Shown in pieces: positions 16,599-25,888 of a DNA stretch of 64,000 nucleotides. How positions within the stretch are numbered: the first letter of the stretch is position 1; every line of letters begins with the position of its first letter. Source of the DNA: Polyangium sp. 6x1 (lineage in GTDB: Bacteria; Myxococcota_A; Polyangia; Polyangiales; Polyangiaceae); the NCBI RefSeq assembly GCF_029946515.1, contig NZ_JARZHH010000056.1, positions 1 to 64,000 on the forward strand, in the 5' to 3' direction. Under the pieces are notes generated by a model that was not told the DNA's origin, did no database searches, and was given only the letters and a program-made list of their open reading frames with translations. The translations under genes and the position numbers were made by a program.

Positions 16599-17192
16599 GT
16601 GGCTGCCAAGATGCCCCTCGTGACCGAGGACGACTACATCGAGCTCGAGCGCAAGAGCCTGGACAAGCACGAGTTCTGCCGCGGCGTGATCACGGCGATG
16701 GCCGGCGCATCGGCGCGGCACAACGCGCTCTGTGCGAACATGATCATTTCGCTCGGCGTCGCCCTTCGTGGCGGTCCTTGCGCCGTCCTGACGAGTGATC
16801 AACGCGTCTACGTCGAGGCGACGGGGCTCTACACCTACCCCGACGTGGTCGTCGTCTGCGGCGCGCCGCAGTTTCACGCGAAGTACCGCGAGAACCTCCT
16901 GAACCCCCGGGTCATCGTGGAGGTCCTTTCGCCCACGACGGCGCGGCACGACCAGACCTCCAAGTTCTCCCATTATCGCATGATCCCGTCGCTCGACGAG
17001 TACGTCCTCGTGTACCAGGACGAACGGCGGATCGAGCATTACAGGAAGCTCCCCACGGGGCAATGGTTGCTCACCGAGGGCACAGGGGACGAGGGGAGCG
17101 TGGAGCTACCCGCGCTCGGCTGTACCCTCCGGCTTGCTGACGTGTACGCAGGTGTCGACAGGTTCGCCCCGGAGCCCGAGGCGGCGACGTAG
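16599..17192 (+). CDS. Uma2-family PD-(D/E)XK nuclease-like protein
   Basis: A 197-residue member of the Uma2/DUF820 family of putative restriction-like endonucleases. The N-terminal LVTEDDYIELER and KHEFCRGVITAMAGASARHN, the core YPDVVVVCG and IVEVLSPTTARHD, and KFSHYRMIPSLDEYVLVYQDERRIEHY are all typical. The catalytic Asp and Glu-x-Leu positions are present (PDVVVV; VEVLSPTT, with Lys replaced as in many members). GTG 16599 is chosen because GGAGGA lies 8 nt before it. These proteins are often solitary in multicellular bacteria and their biological role is unproven. Confidence 0.88.
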   Translation: MAAKMPLVTEDDYIELERKSLDKHEFCRGVITAMAGASARHNALCANMIISLGVALRGGPCAVLTSDQRVYVEATGLYTYPDVVVVCGAPQFHAKYRENLLNPRVIVEVLSPTTARHDQTSKFSHYRMIPSLDEYVLVYQDERRIEHYRKLPTGQWLLTEGTGDEGSVELPALGCTLRLADVYAGVDRFAPEPEAAT

Positions 17193-17211
17193 AGCCGAAC
17201 GAATCCGGCTC
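17192..17211. terminator. Short hairpin between convergent genes
   Basis: GAGCCG-N8-CGGCTC spans the 17-bp gap between the Uma2 and hmgA stops, with one arm reaching into the hmgA stop. It has no T-run. Probably a weak bidirectional terminator. Confidence 0.4.
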
Positions 17212-18370
17212 AGCCTTCGACGAAGCTGTCCTGATAACCCGGATCCTCGGCGCCGAGGGCGGCCTCGGTCGGAAGGAGGGGCTCGAACGTGTCGAGCATG
17301 ACCGCGAGCTCGCTCGTCTCCTTCGTGCCGATGCTGGCCTCGTAGGAGCCCGGGTGCGGGCCGTGCGGGATGCCCGCGGGGTGGTGGGAGATGCTGCCCG
17401 GACCGACGCCGCGGCGGGACGTGAAGTTGCCGCGGCAATAGAAGATGAACTCGTCGCAGTCGTATGACGAATGCGGGTACGGGCAGGGGATCGCTTGCGG
17501 GTGGAAATCGACGACGCGCGGGACGAAGCTGCAGACGAGCGCGCCGCGCGCGGCGAACGTGCCGTGCCAGTCGGGCGGCAGGTGCACGAGGCCCGCGCGC
17601 GGCTGGAAGTTCAGGATCGGGAAGACGAACGGATAGACCGTGCCGTCCCAGCCGACGACGTCGAGCGGCGAATGCGCCATCGAGAAGCCGTGGAAGCCGC
17701 CGTCGCGCTTGACGATGAGCTTGCGGATCCCCTCGTCCATCGGCCCGACGAACGTGGGCTTCTTGAAGTCGCGGTGGCAGTACGGCGCGTCCATGCGGAG
17801 CTGCCCGACGTCGTTGCGCCACTGGCGAGGGAGGTGGATCCCGCCCATCGCCTCGAGGCAGAGCCACGATTGCAGGCCCGCGTCGGGGATGAAGCGATAG
17901 AACAGGCCCCGCGGCACGTAGATGTAATCGTCCTTCTCGTACCGCAGATCGCCGAGCATCGTGCGCAGCAGGCCGCTGCCCTCGAAGACGTAAAAGAGCT
18001 CGTCGGCGTCGGCGTTCGAGAAATAGACCGGATCGGGCGCGTCCGGGCGGGCGATGCCGAGGACGACATCGCCGTTGTAGAGCAGAGGGACGCGCCCGTC
18101 GATCTGCGGGCCGCTCGGGGTCGGGACCGAGGTCGAACGATAATGGCGCTTCGCCAGGGGGCGCTGCGGGGCCGGCGTGGGCAATGCGAACCCGTGCTCG
18201 GCGGGCGCGACGCGGTGCTCGTGCGGGCGCCGCTCGTGATACGCAATGGTGTAGGGCCCGTCGAACCCGCGACGCGTCAGGCACTCCTCCCAGCGGAGCG
18301 TGCCCTTCGCGTCGCGGAGCACCGTGTGGTGCTTCGGCGCGAGCTCCCCGAAGGCGAGGCGCTCGATCAT
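17210..18370 (-). CDS. hmgA: Homogentisate 1,2-dioxygenase
   Basis: A 386-residue Fe(II) dioxygenase opening homogentisate to maleylacetoacetate. Recognisable segments are YNGDVVLGIARPD, SNADADELFYVFEGSG, GDLRYEKDDYIYVPRG, CDEFIFYCRGNF and the metal-site region SISHHPAGIPHGPHPG. It is the shorter bacterial form (classic enzymes are ~430 residues). The start overlaps the hppD stop (ATGA). It is the last gene of the fahA-maiA-hppD-hmgA operon and makes the substrate for MaiA. The neighbours make the assignment firm. Confidence 0.94.
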   Translation of the reverse strand: MIERLAFGELAPKHHTVLRDAKGTLRWEECLTRRGFDGPYTIAYHERRPHEHRVAPAEHGFALPTPAPQRPLAKRHYRSTSVPTPSGPQIDGRVPLLYNGDVVLGIARPDAPDPVYFSNADADELFYVFEGSGLLRTMLGDLRYEKDDYIYVPRGLFYRFIPDAGLQSWLCLEAMGGIHLPRQWRNDVGQLRMDAPYCHRDFKKPTFVGPMDEGIRKLIVKRDGGFHGFSMAHSPLDVVGWDGTVYPFVFPILNFQPRAGLVHLPPDWHGTFAARGALVCSFVPRVVDFHPQAIPCPYPHSSYDCDEFIFYCRGNFTSRRGVGPGSISHHPAGIPHGPHPGSYEASIGTKETSELAVMLDTFEPLLPTEAALGAEDPGYQDSFVEG

Positions 18371-19521
18371 GCGACCTTGCCTTCCGTCTTCTGCTGCCGC
18401 TCGATGCTCTCGAAGAGCGCGCGGAAGTTGCCGCCGCCGAAGCCCCGATCGCCCTTGCGCTGGATGATCTCGTAGAAGAACGGCCCGGCCTTCGGATCCG
18501 CGTGCGTCCCCGACGACTCCTTGAGGAAGATCTGGAGCAGGTATTTGCCCTCCGCCTCGCCGTCGACGAGGATCTCGAGGTCGCGCAGCACGTTCACGTC
18601 CTCCTCGATCTGCTGGACGCCGAGCGACTTCAGGCGCGCCGGCAGCGCGTCGTAATACGAGCCCGGCGTGGGCATGAACTCGATGCCGCGCTCGCGCATG
18701 TGCTTCACGCACGGCAGGATGTCCTTCACCGCGATCGCCGCGTGCTGCACGCCGTCGCCGCGGTGCTCCTCGTTGAAGATGTTGATCTGCGAGCTCTTGA
18801 AGTACGGCCGGTACGGCTCGTTGTTCGCGAACTTCACGCCCGAGCGCGGATCCCACATGACGGCCGAGCGCAGCCCGGAGCCGTGATCGCCGCCCTTCTT
18901 GACGTCCTCGGTGTGGAACTGGATCTCCCAGAACCGCTCGAAGCCGAGCACGTGCTCCATCCAGAGCAGCGCGGGCGCCATCGTCTGGAAGTTCGTCGTG
19001 ATGTGATCGAAATGCGTGAAGCCGAGCGAGTTCTTGCCCCCGCGCGGGATGTCGTAATGCACCGCGCCCGGGAAGAGCTTGCGATAGTTCTTGCGCTCGA
19101 CGAAGCGGAACGTCGTGTCGCCGAACGGCGACGTGATCGAGAACGAGGCGAACTCGCCGCCGTCCTCCTTCACGCGCGTGATCTCGTCGATCGGCGTGCC
19201 CCCGCGCCCGTCGAGCAGGCGGAACGCGCGCTCGATGTCCTCGACCTCGAAGATCAGCGTGCCGACGCCGTCCGGGTGCTTGCGGAGGTAACGCCACGCC
19301 CGCCCGCCCTCGCCGAGCGGCTGCGAGCACATGACGATGCAATCGCCGGCGCGGAAGACGACCGAGCGCTGCTTGGACGCCTCCTCGAGCTCGGGGCTCG
19401 AATGGGCGATCTCCTCGAAATCGAGCTTCTCCGTGTAGAACTTGCGGCTCCGCTCGAGGTCGCCGACGTAATAGTGAAGCGCCTCGATGCGCTTGATCCC
19501 GATGGATTCCACCTTCGACAT
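18367..19521 (-). CDS. hppD: 4-Hydroxyphenylpyruvate dioxygenase
   Basis: A 384-residue Fe(II) enzyme converting 4-hydroxyphenylpyruvate to homogentisate. Two vicinal-oxygen-chelate domains are visible. The iron ligands are His173 (FDHITTNF), His260 (GVQHAAIAV) and Glu351 (PFFYEII), and the C-terminal lid GDRGFGGGNFRALFESIE is complete. The start at 19521 (MSKVESIGIK) is preceded by AAGGAG at a long spacing; the upstream extension of the frame is spurious and overlaps maiA. It is third in the operon, overlapping hmgA by ATGA. Confidence 0.96.
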   Translation of the reverse strand: MSKVESIGIKRIEALHYYVGDLERSRKFYTEKLDFEEIAHSSPELEEASKQRSVVFRAGDCIVMCSQPLGEGGRAWRYLRKHPDGVGTLIFEVEDIERAFRLLDGRGGTPIDEITRVKEDGGEFASFSITSPFGDTTFRFVERKNYRKLFPGAVHYDIPRGGKNSLGFTHFDHITTNFQTMAPALLWMEHVLGFERFWEIQFHTEDVKKGGDHGSGLRSAVMWDPRSGVKFANNEPYRPYFKSSQINIFNEEHRGDGVQHAAIAVKDILPCVKHMRERGIEFMPTPGSYYDALPARLKSLGVQQIEEDVNVLRDLEILVDGEAEGKYLLQIFLKESSGTHADPKAGPFFYEIIQRKGDRGFGGGNFRALFESIERQQKTEGKVA

Positions 19522-19537
19522 GATTTCGATCACTCCT

Positions 19538-20188
19538 TCAACCCCCGACCACGGCATCAATCTGCTTGTCCGGATGAGCGGCCTGGAAGGCCGGTAGCGA
19601 CGCGCATTGCTCCTCGATGCGCACGAGCAAGGGGAACGGGGCGAGGTCCACGCCGAAGCGTCGCGCCGCATAAAGTTGGGGCACGAGGCACGCGTCGGCC
19701 ACCGTGGGCGCGTCGCCCACCGAGAATCGGCCGTGGACGGGCTCGGCGAGCGCCTGGAACGCGGCGAGGCCCTTCTCGATGAAGCGGCGCGCGAACGCCT
19801 GCTCGTCGCCGCCGAGCTCGCTCTTCACGAGCTTGAGCACCGAGAGGTTCTGGAACGGCTGGATGCCCGCGTTGATCGTCTCGGCGAGCTGCCGCGTCCG
19901 CGCGCGCAGGAACGAATCGGCCGGCAGGAGCCGCGGCTCCGGATATCGCTCCTCCAGCCATTCGATGATCGCGAGCGATTGCCCGAGCTCGTGGACCACG
20001 CCGGCTTCTTCGACGATGAGCGTGGGCACCTGAGCCATCGGGTTTTTCGCGCGATAATCGTCCTTGAACTGCTCGCCGCCGTCCTTGACGAGGTGGACGG
20101 GGACGTTCTCGAAGGGGATGCCCTTGAGGTGCAGCGCGATCCGCGCGCGATAGCTGCAGGAGCTGCGCCAGTATCCGTAAAGCTTCAT
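19538..20188 (-). CDS. maiA: Maleylacetoacetate isomerase
   Basis: A 216-residue zeta-class glutathione-S-transferase-like protein that isomerises maleylacetoacetate to fumarylacetoacetate with glutathione. The N-terminal YWRSSCSYRARIAL holds the zeta-class SSCS motif (residues 9-12), followed by NPMAQVPTLIVEE and the cis-Pro loop. LGQSLAIIEWLEERYP and the C-terminal helical domain (SVGDAPTVADACLVPQLY) are standard. The start overlaps the fahA stop. Second gene in the tyrosine-degradation operon. Confidence 0.95.
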   Translation of the reverse strand: MKLYGYWRSSCSYRARIALHLKGIPFENVPVHLVKDGGEQFKDDYRAKNPMAQVPTLIVEEAGVVHELGQSLAIIEWLEERYPEPRLLPADSFLRARTRQLAETINAGIQPFQNLSVLKLVKSELGGDEQAFARRFIEKGLAAFQALAEPVHGRFSVGDAPTVADACLVPQLYAARRFGVDLAPFPLLVRIEEQCASLPAFQAAHPDKQIDAVVGG

Positions 20189-21162
20189 GGGGAGACCACC
20201 TTCTGCTCGATGCGTCCGAAAATGTCGTGCCCGTCCTCCCCGCGCATCTCGATCGCGATGGTGTCGCCGGGCTTCATGAAGGGCGTCTTCGGCGCGCCCT
20301 CGTCGATGGTCTCGATCATGCGACGCTCGGCGAGGCAGCTCACGCCGCGCGCGCGGTCGACGTTGGAGACCGTGCCGCTGCCGAGGATCGTCCCGGCGCC
20401 GAACGCGCGGGTCTTCGCGATGTGCTCGACGAGTTCGAAGAACGAGAAGTGCATCTCCGGTCCCGCCTCGGGATCACCGATGAGCGCGCCGTTGTAGGTG
20501 GAGCAGAGCCGGAGGTGCACGCGTCCGTCGCGGAACGCGCCGCCGAGCTCGTCGGGCGTGACCGCGAAGGGCGAGAAGGCCGTGGCGGGCTTCGATTGAA
20601 AAAAGCCGAATCCCTTGGCGAGCTCGGCAGGGACGAGGTTTCGCAGGGTGATGTCGTTCGCGAGGCAAAGGAGGCGCACGTGCTTCTGCGCATCTTCCTT
20701 TTTGGTGCCGAGCGGGACGTCGCCGAGGACGACGCAGATCTCGGCCTCGAAATCGAGGCCCCAGCGCGCGTCGTGGAGGACGATGTCCTCGCGTGGGCCG
20801 AGGAGCACGGAGGATCCGCCCTGATAGACGAGCGGATCGGTGCGCAGCGTCTCGGGCGGCTCGGCGCCGCGGGCCTTGCGGACGAGGACGATGTGATTGA
20901 TGTACGCCGAGCCGTCGACCCACTCGGAGGCGCGCGGCAGGGGCGGCGCGAGCTTCGTGGGATCGAGGGGCTCGCCGGCGATCTCGCCGCGCTCGAGGCG
21001 CGAGGCGAGGTCCCGCAGGCGCCCTTCGCTCTCGTCCCAGCGATCGAGCGCGGCCTGCATCGTGGGGATGTCGGCCGGCGCCGGGGTGAACCTTGCGCCG
21101 TCGCGCCGGACGACGATGAGCGTGCCGTCTCTTCCCGGTCCTCGTAGGCTCGCGAGCTTCAT
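20185..21162 (-). CDS. fahA: Fumarylacetoacetase-family hydrolase
   Basis: A 325-residue FAH-fold hydrolase, expected to split fumarylacetoacetate into fumarate and acetoacetate, the last step of tyrosine degradation. Metal-site pieces LDFEAEICVVLGD and CLANDITLRNLVP and the C-terminal DTIAIEMRGEDGHDIFGRIEQ are present. It belongs to the shorter prokaryotic FAH type rather than the long eukaryotic form. The start at 21162 (MKLASLRGPG) is preceded by GGAGAG; the 15-codon upstream extension was rejected. It is the first gene of the operon, so the promoter should lie in 21163-21297. Confidence 0.93.
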   Translation of the reverse strand: MKLASLRGPGRDGTLIVVRRDGARFTPAPADIPTMQAALDRWDESEGRLRDLASRLERGEIAGEPLDPTKLAPPLPRASEWVDGSAYINHIVLVRKARGAEPPETLRTDPLVYQGGSSVLLGPREDIVLHDARWGLDFEAEICVVLGDVPLGTKKEDAQKHVRLLCLANDITLRNLVPAELAKGFGFFQSKPATAFSPFAVTPDELGGAFRDGRVHLRLCSTYNGALIGDPEAGPEMHFSFFELVEHIAKTRAFGAGTILGSGTVSNVDRARGVSCLAERRMIETIDEGAPKTPFMKPGDTIAIEMRGEDGHDIFGRIEQKVVSP

Positions 21163-21297
21163 GCGTTCCGTTCTCTCCGCCGTGCTTGGCGAGGCGTCGG
21201 GTAGCACGAAGGGGGAGGGGGGTTCAACCCCGGAGGCAGGAACGAGGGCGGGGGCGGAGGCGGGAAGAGGGCGAGCGCTCGTGAACGAGATCGCGGT
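21163..21297 (-). promoter_or_regulatory. Probable promoter region of the tyrosine-degradation operon
   Basis: This is the only gap ahead of fahA, between it and the stop of the next leftward gene (21298). It holds a G/A-rich stretch (GGGGGAGGGGGGTT on the + strand) but no sigma-70 boxes or operator I can identify. Assigned by position only. Confidence 0.3.
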
Positions 21298-21969
21298 TCA
21301 CGGACCTCTGGGGGGGCACGGGTCCCCCTCGCACCCGACGGAGGCGCCGAGCGCGAGGAGCGCGGCGTACTGTTCGAGGAGCTGGGTTTTGCAGGTCTGC
21401 GCCTGGGCCTGCGTGATCGTCAGGTCGCGGCTCTCGACGCTGCCCTCGGTGCCGTCGGTGGAGAAGTAGCTGCATACGGGGGCGGTCCATGCCGGGATCT
21501 CGACCAGCGCGATCTGAAAAGCGTCCACGGATACGCCCGTGCCGACCTCGTAGAGCGCGGTGAGCGACCAATCGACGGCGGTTTGCGAGATGAGCTCCGC
21601 CGTGCTCGGCGTCCACGTCGCGCCAATCGCGGCGATCTCCGCGGCGGACCAGCAAGGGCATACGTCGCTGTCGATGCAGGGCATCGCGGGGGCCGTCGTG
21701 CCCTCGCGCAGCTTCTCGTAGTCCGCGAGGATCTGGACCCCGGCCGTTTCGCACGAATCATGGGCCTCGGCTGGATGGTCGCAGTCGAGGGCCTCGCAGT
21801 AGGTCAAGCAGAGGCCGTGGAGCCCCGGCGTGACGCTCGGATCCTGGAGCGCGTCGCACACCCCGGCCTGCGTGCTCGCCGAATGCGATTCGCCCCGCGC
21901 AAGGCGCGGCGCCGCGCAAACCAGAAGGACGCCCAGCGAAAGCGCACGAAGAGTCTGCCGCGTCTGCAT
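21298..21969 (-). CDS. Secreted Cys-rich hypothetical protein
   Basis: A 223-residue protein with a cleavable-type signal peptide (LRALSLGVLLVCAAPRLARG) and no lipobox. The mature part holds spaced cysteines (VCDALQD, LCLTYCEALDCD, SCETAG, MPCIDSDVCPCWSAAEI, PVCSY, TCKTQL, GCEGDPC). The CLTYCEALDCD and CPCWSAAEIAAI pattern recurs in myxobacterial secreted proteins as I recall them, but no function is known to me. It is divergent from the lipoprotein at 22197. Confidence 0.7.
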   Translation of the reverse strand: MQTRQTLRALSLGVLLVCAAPRLARGESHSASTQAGVCDALQDPSVTPGLHGLCLTYCEALDCDHPAEAHDSCETAGVQILADYEKLREGTTAPAMPCIDSDVCPCWSAAEIAAIGATWTPSTAELISQTAVDWSLTALYEVGTGVSVDAFQIALVEIPAWTAPVCSYFSTDGTEGSVESRDLTITQAQAQTCKTQLLEQYAALLALGASVGCEGDPCPPRGP

Positions 21970-22000
21970 GGTTTTCTCCCTCGGTCCTCGCTGGCCATGA

Positions 22001-22024
22001 TTGCAGAGAAACGAATCTCTGCAA
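22001..22024. promoter_or_regulatory. Inverted repeat in divergent promoter
   Basis: Perfect 9-bp arms TTGCAGAGA/TCTCTGCAA with a 6-nt spacer, 32 bp upstream of the secreted-protein start and in a relatively AT-rich patch. A candidate operator for one or both divergent genes. Confidence 0.5.
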
Positions 22025-22196
22025 CGAGCTCGAACAATTTGAATTCGATGGATACGAGAATTCAGTCCGGGCGGGGCTGCGTCCCGATCGGAGTCGACCG
22101 AAGGATTTGCGTTTTTCGCCCACGTCGGGTAGGCGTCGCCCGCGCATGCCCCGGGGGGAGGTCCCCGAGGCGAGGCATCAGGAAAGACCTACGCAC

Positions 22197-22682
22197 ATGA
22201 AGAAGCTCGTTTTTGCATTCGCGGCGCTGGCGCTCTTTGGTTGTGGCAAGGAGGAGGCGGCCCCGAGCCCCGCCGGCGGTTCGTCCGCGAAGGCCGCCGC
22301 CGCCCCGGCTGGCTCCACCAAGCCCGCGACGGCCGAAGCCAAGCCGGAAGCGAAGCCCGAGGCCAAGGAGGAGGCCAAGCCCGCCGCGCAGAAGGGCCTG
22401 GCGTCGGGGGAGGTCATCATCGGTTACCTCCGCGATCCGAAGGACGAGGGGCAGTGTGCGGCCCTCGTGGCGCCCGAGGCCGAGAAGGCGAAGTTCGACG
22501 ACGCCAAGATCGCCGATCTCGCAAAGACGCTGAAGCTCGACGTCGCCAAGTCCTGCCCGAGCGAGGGCGTCGTGGGCGTGTGCAACGCGATGGGGATGCT
22601 CGTGAATTACACCGGGCCGAAGTACACGAAGGAGTCGGCCCAGGCGGATTGCACGAAGGGCCGCGGCAAGTTCATCGAGTGA
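22197..22682 (+). CDS. Small lipoprotein with Ala/Lys/Pro-rich linker
   Basis: A 161-residue lipoprotein with lipobox LFGC (Cys16), then a low-complexity Ala/Pro/Lys/Glu linker (residues ~20-70, AKPEAKPEAKEEAK). A compact C-terminal domain of ~85 residues follows, with four cysteines (QCAALV, SCPSEG, VCNAMG, DCTKG). The domain is not recognised. The linker suggests it spans from the membrane to peptidoglycan or the periplasm. Confidence 0.75.
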   Translation: MKKLVFAFAALALFGCGKEEAAPSPAGGSSAKAAAAPAGSTKPATAEAKPEAKPEAKEEAKPAAQKGLASGEVIIGYLRDPKDEGQCAALVAPEAEKAKFDDAKIADLAKTLKLDVAKSCPSEGVVGVCNAMGMLVNYTGPKYTKESAQADCTKGRGKFIE

Positions 22683-22810
22683 TTCTCGACGCTCGGGGGC
22701 TACGCTCGGACGAGCCGAGCTACGCCCCCGAACCCCCTGTGCCGGCGTGTGCCGCCCGGGCCTCGATCCGGGCGGCCACGTCAGGGCAGGCGGGGTGGGT
22801 CTCTTCTTGG

Positions 22811-23127
22811 GGCCGCCGCGCCGGGGCGCTGCCCCGAACCCCGCGGGGGCTATCCGCCCCTCGACCCGGACCAGGGCCAGCCCTGGACCATTTAGGGAAG
22901 AACTGCGCGGAGCGCAGTTCTTCCCACAGGCCGGTGGGACCGCCCCGCCCGTTGAACCGTCAGCGCTGCCGTCTCGGCTGGCAGGATCGCTCGTGGTCTT
23001 GACCCCGGCTGTTCGATGAACTGCGCGGAGCGCAGTTCATCGACCCTCAGTCCAGCGCGGGCGCTGGTCCGGGTCCCGGGGCGGACAGCCCCGGGTGGGG
23101 CCTGGGGCAAAGCCCCAGCGAAGCGCC
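22811..23127 (+). repeat. MITE-like dispersed element, copy C
   Basis: Same orientation as copy A and about 75-80% alike in the connecting region. Hairpins lie at 22895-22925 (13-bp arms, loop CGGAG) and 23014-23042 (12-bp arms, loop CGGAG). The right end is almost base-for-base that of copy A. It lies between the convergent lipoprotein and DUF3160 genes and ends 4 bp from the DUF3160 stop. The remaining 22683-22810 contains only a G/C-rich stretch with no gene. Confidence 0.85.
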
Positions 23128-23131
23128 ACGC

Positions 23132-25369
23132 TCAGCGCGAAACGAGATCCGTCATCCACGGCACGTCGGCGGGCGTCGCGGCCCCGAGGCCCTGCGCCCA
23201 CTCCTCGTCGGTCATTCGCTCGAAGTTCGACGTGATCTGCTCGAAATAGGACGAGGCCAGGCCCACGAAGGCCCGCGGCGTGCCGCACGGGTCCGCCGTC
23301 ACGACCATGAGGCGCGGCAGGCCCGTCCCCACGTGCAGGACGCGGCCCACGGGGGTGCCGAATTCGTCGGTCGGCTGCGTGTGCACGTCGGCGATCGTCG
23401 GATCCTGCTGGACGCTCTGGAAGTTGTCGAAGAACAGATTCGCGTACCAGCCCGTCGAGCCCTCCGGATCGCCGCAGCCCATCTGCACCTTCACGGCCTG
23501 GTTGATGAAATCGAGGTGCGCCTGCGTGAGCGGTACACCGTCGCGCTCGTTCTTCGCCATCTCGCCGAGCTTCTGCGCCACGTCGCGCAGGGTGGCGAAG
23601 TACTCCGGGAGCCGCTGCGCGAGGTAAGCGTTGTTCGATAGATCCAGGGTCCCGACCATTGCGGAGCCGTGCTCGGCGAGCTCGGCGATGCGGGCATAAA
23701 ACGCCGGGTACGGGTCCACGAACGCGTCGGGGAACTGGCACGAGGCGCCGCCCGTGTACGATTGCTTCGCGTAGAGCAGCGTGTCGTGGCGGAGCTCGGC
23801 CCAGGACGCGAGCTGCGTGTTCATGAGCCTGCGTCCCCAGGCCTCGGTCTTCGCGACCCCGGGCAGGCCCGACGTGTCGCCGGCGAGCGTCTTGTTCGGC
23901 GAGAGCTCGCGCAGCGAGACGAGCCAGCGGTTGTAGAGGTTGTCGTTCCAGAACGACGCCGGGTGCGCGTCGACGAGGACGCGCATCATGTGCAGGTCCG
24001 GCGCGTAGTGGTACTGCTCGACCTCGGGCCCGAGGAGCTGCCCGGCCTGATCGTTGCCGAGCGCGGCGAAGCCGACGTCGAGCGGGTTCGGCATCATGCG
24101 GAACACATTGCCCTTCTGCACGCGGTCGTAGACCACGTTCGAGAAGACGTGCGAGTCGACCACGTAGCGCTGGCCGAAGAATGCGAAGCTCGACGAGAGC
24201 GGCAGCGTGCCCTGGCCGAGGCCGTTGATCATGATGTGGCTCGAGATCCGCTGCGTGCCGTAGCCCTTTTGCAGCACGACCTCCGCGATCTTCGTGTCCT
24301 CGATCCCCGCGAGCCCGGCGGCGTCGGCGACGCCGAGATCGGAGAGCAGGCCGTCGAGCTCGGGCAGGGTCATGTAATCGCTTTCGCCCACGAAGGAGCG
24401 GATCGCGTCGTCGATGCGGGTATACCGCTTCTGCTGCTCGCCCTGCGCGAGGGCGTGGAGGACGTAGGCGCCTTCGAGTTGCCTGCGCTGGAAGACCTGG
24501 GAGCCGTCGCTTTGCGTCTCGACAATGCGGAAATCGATGCGGCCGAGCCACATCATCGCGCGGAAGTAACGCTGGAGCTCGGGTGAATCCGTGTAGTGTC
24601 CGCGCGGCTCGAACTGCGAGAAATCCACGGTCCGATTGCTGCCGAAGAGGCGCGCCTCGCCCATTCCCTGGTGGGCGTTGGCGCCGTCGACGAGCTTGAC
24701 GATGTCGGCCTCCTTGGCGCCCGCGACGGGCGAGACGGCCTGCTCGGTGAGCAGCGAGAGCGCGACGGCCGTGAAGAGATCCGCGTCCGCGCGCGCGTCG
24801 GCGCCGAGCGCGGAGCCGCCGCCGGCCGCGAGCTCGGCGCGCATCGATTCGAGCAGCGTTTTGAGCTCGGGCCCGAGCGATGCCATCTCCACGGCCTTCA
24901 GGATCGCGTCGTAGGAGCGGTGGACGGCGAAGAGGATCGAGTCCGCCGACACGTAGAGCGGCAGATCGAGCGCATAAATGCTCTCGTAGCCGTACACGAA
25001 CGTGGGGAATCGTTTCTTCTCCGAGATGACGAAGCCATTCTTCTGGAGCTTCTGCATCTCGTCGGCGTCGAGGCCGAGCGAGGAGGCCTGGATCAGCGGG
25101 AGGCCGTCGGCCTGCGTGGGATCGTAGGAGAGGCCATTCGTGAAGGAGACCGCATACTGGCTCGCGAAGTCGGCGGCGGTCATGTTCGCCGATTTCTGCG
25201 CTTCGGCGAGGAGCGCATCGAGCTCGGCCTTCTGATCCGGCGCCATCGGCGTGGGCGGCAGAACCGTTCCTTGGGGCTTGTCGGGCTGCTCCTCGAACGT
25301 CGTGAAGCAGGCGGTTCCGAGGACCGCGAGGAGCGGGACGGAGCACAAGCGAAGCAGCGGCGTGCGCAT
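23132..25369 (-). CDS. DUF3160 lipoprotein
   Basis: A 745-residue exported lipoprotein (signal MRTPLLRLCSVPLLAVLGTAC, Cys21). The body matches DUF3160 as I recall it: FAVHRSYDAILKAVE, GSNRTVDFSQFEPRGHYTDSPELQRYFRAMMWLGRIDFRI (in parts), then a long helical region and SPNPLDVGFAALGN-like stretches. The domain's function is unknown. The ATG at 25369 is preceded by AAGGGG; the same frame is open far upstream but that sequence lacks coding character and overlaps the toxin gene. Monocistronic and convergent with the copy C element. Confidence 0.85.
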   Translation of the reverse strand: MRTPLLRLCSVPLLAVLGTACFTTFEEQPDKPQGTVLPPTPMAPDQKAELDALLAEAQKSANMTAADFASQYAVSFTNGLSYDPTQADGLPLIQASSLGLDADEMQKLQKNGFVISEKKRFPTFVYGYESIYALDLPLYVSADSILFAVHRSYDAILKAVEMASLGPELKTLLESMRAELAAGGGSALGADARADADLFTAVALSLLTEQAVSPVAGAKEADIVKLVDGANAHQGMGEARLFGSNRTVDFSQFEPRGHYTDSPELQRYFRAMMWLGRIDFRIVETQSDGSQVFQRRQLEGAYVLHALAQGEQQKRYTRIDDAIRSFVGESDYMTLPELDGLLSDLGVADAAGLAGIEDTKIAEVVLQKGYGTQRISSHIMINGLGQGTLPLSSSFAFFGQRYVVDSHVFSNVVYDRVQKGNVFRMMPNPLDVGFAALGNDQAGQLLGPEVEQYHYAPDLHMMRVLVDAHPASFWNDNLYNRWLVSLRELSPNKTLAGDTSGLPGVAKTEAWGRRLMNTQLASWAELRHDTLLYAKQSYTGGASCQFPDAFVDPYPAFYARIAELAEHGSAMVGTLDLSNNAYLAQRLPEYFATLRDVAQKLGEMAKNERDGVPLTQAHLDFINQAVKVQMGCGDPEGSTGWYANLFFDNFQSVQQDPTIADVHTQPTDEFGTPVGRVLHVGTGLPRLMVVTADPCGTPRAFVGLASSYFEQITSNFERMTDEEWAQGLGAATPADVPWMTDLVSR

Positions 25370-25888
25370 GATGAATTCCCCTTCCGCGGCGGCTCGAATC
25401 GCCGCGCGCGCCGTGGGCCTAGCAAGGCGCGTGCCCCATGGGCTCGCTCGGGCAAGGGCGGGGGACGCTCGGCGAACCGATTCGAGGGCATGTCTCGACC
25501 GTCGGGGTGGGTCCTGGGGACCACGCCCCTCGCATCGCGCATGCTCGCCGGGCGGTCGGGGGAAGCGTCGACGGCGCACGCCGGAGCGCAGGCGAAGCGC
25601 TGGGGATGCGCTGGGTAGGCTCTGTCCGAGGCGTTCGAGCGGTCCCCGGAAGCGGACCGAGCGGTCGCCGGGAGGGATCCTTCGGGTCGCGGGAGCGTTC
25701 GGAGGGCTCCGTGGTGCGCGGGGAGCGGTCTCGCCGAGGTCAACCATGCGGCGAGGAGACGGGGAGAAGGTCGGCGGCGCAGGGTGGAGAGCCCTGCCTA
25801 TCGCCGATGACCTCATGGACACAGCCGCCGCGCTCTGGTGCAATTCCGGCCAAACGCACGGGGGGCTCGTGCACGGAGGGGGCTCGTC
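25370..25888. other. 519-bp divergent intergenic region, no gene seen
   Basis: Lies between the DUF3160 and toxin starts, so it should carry both promoters. It is very G-rich, with imperfect short inverted motifs (GGTCC...GGACC near 25650). Frames through it have no start with a ribosome binding site and no recognisable protein. Confidence 0.5.

Noticed and set aside
17192-17211. tRNA or small RNA gene between Uma2 and hmgA
   Set aside because: The gap is only 17 bp and holds a simple hairpin. No tRNA cloverleaf was seen anywhere in the window by eye.
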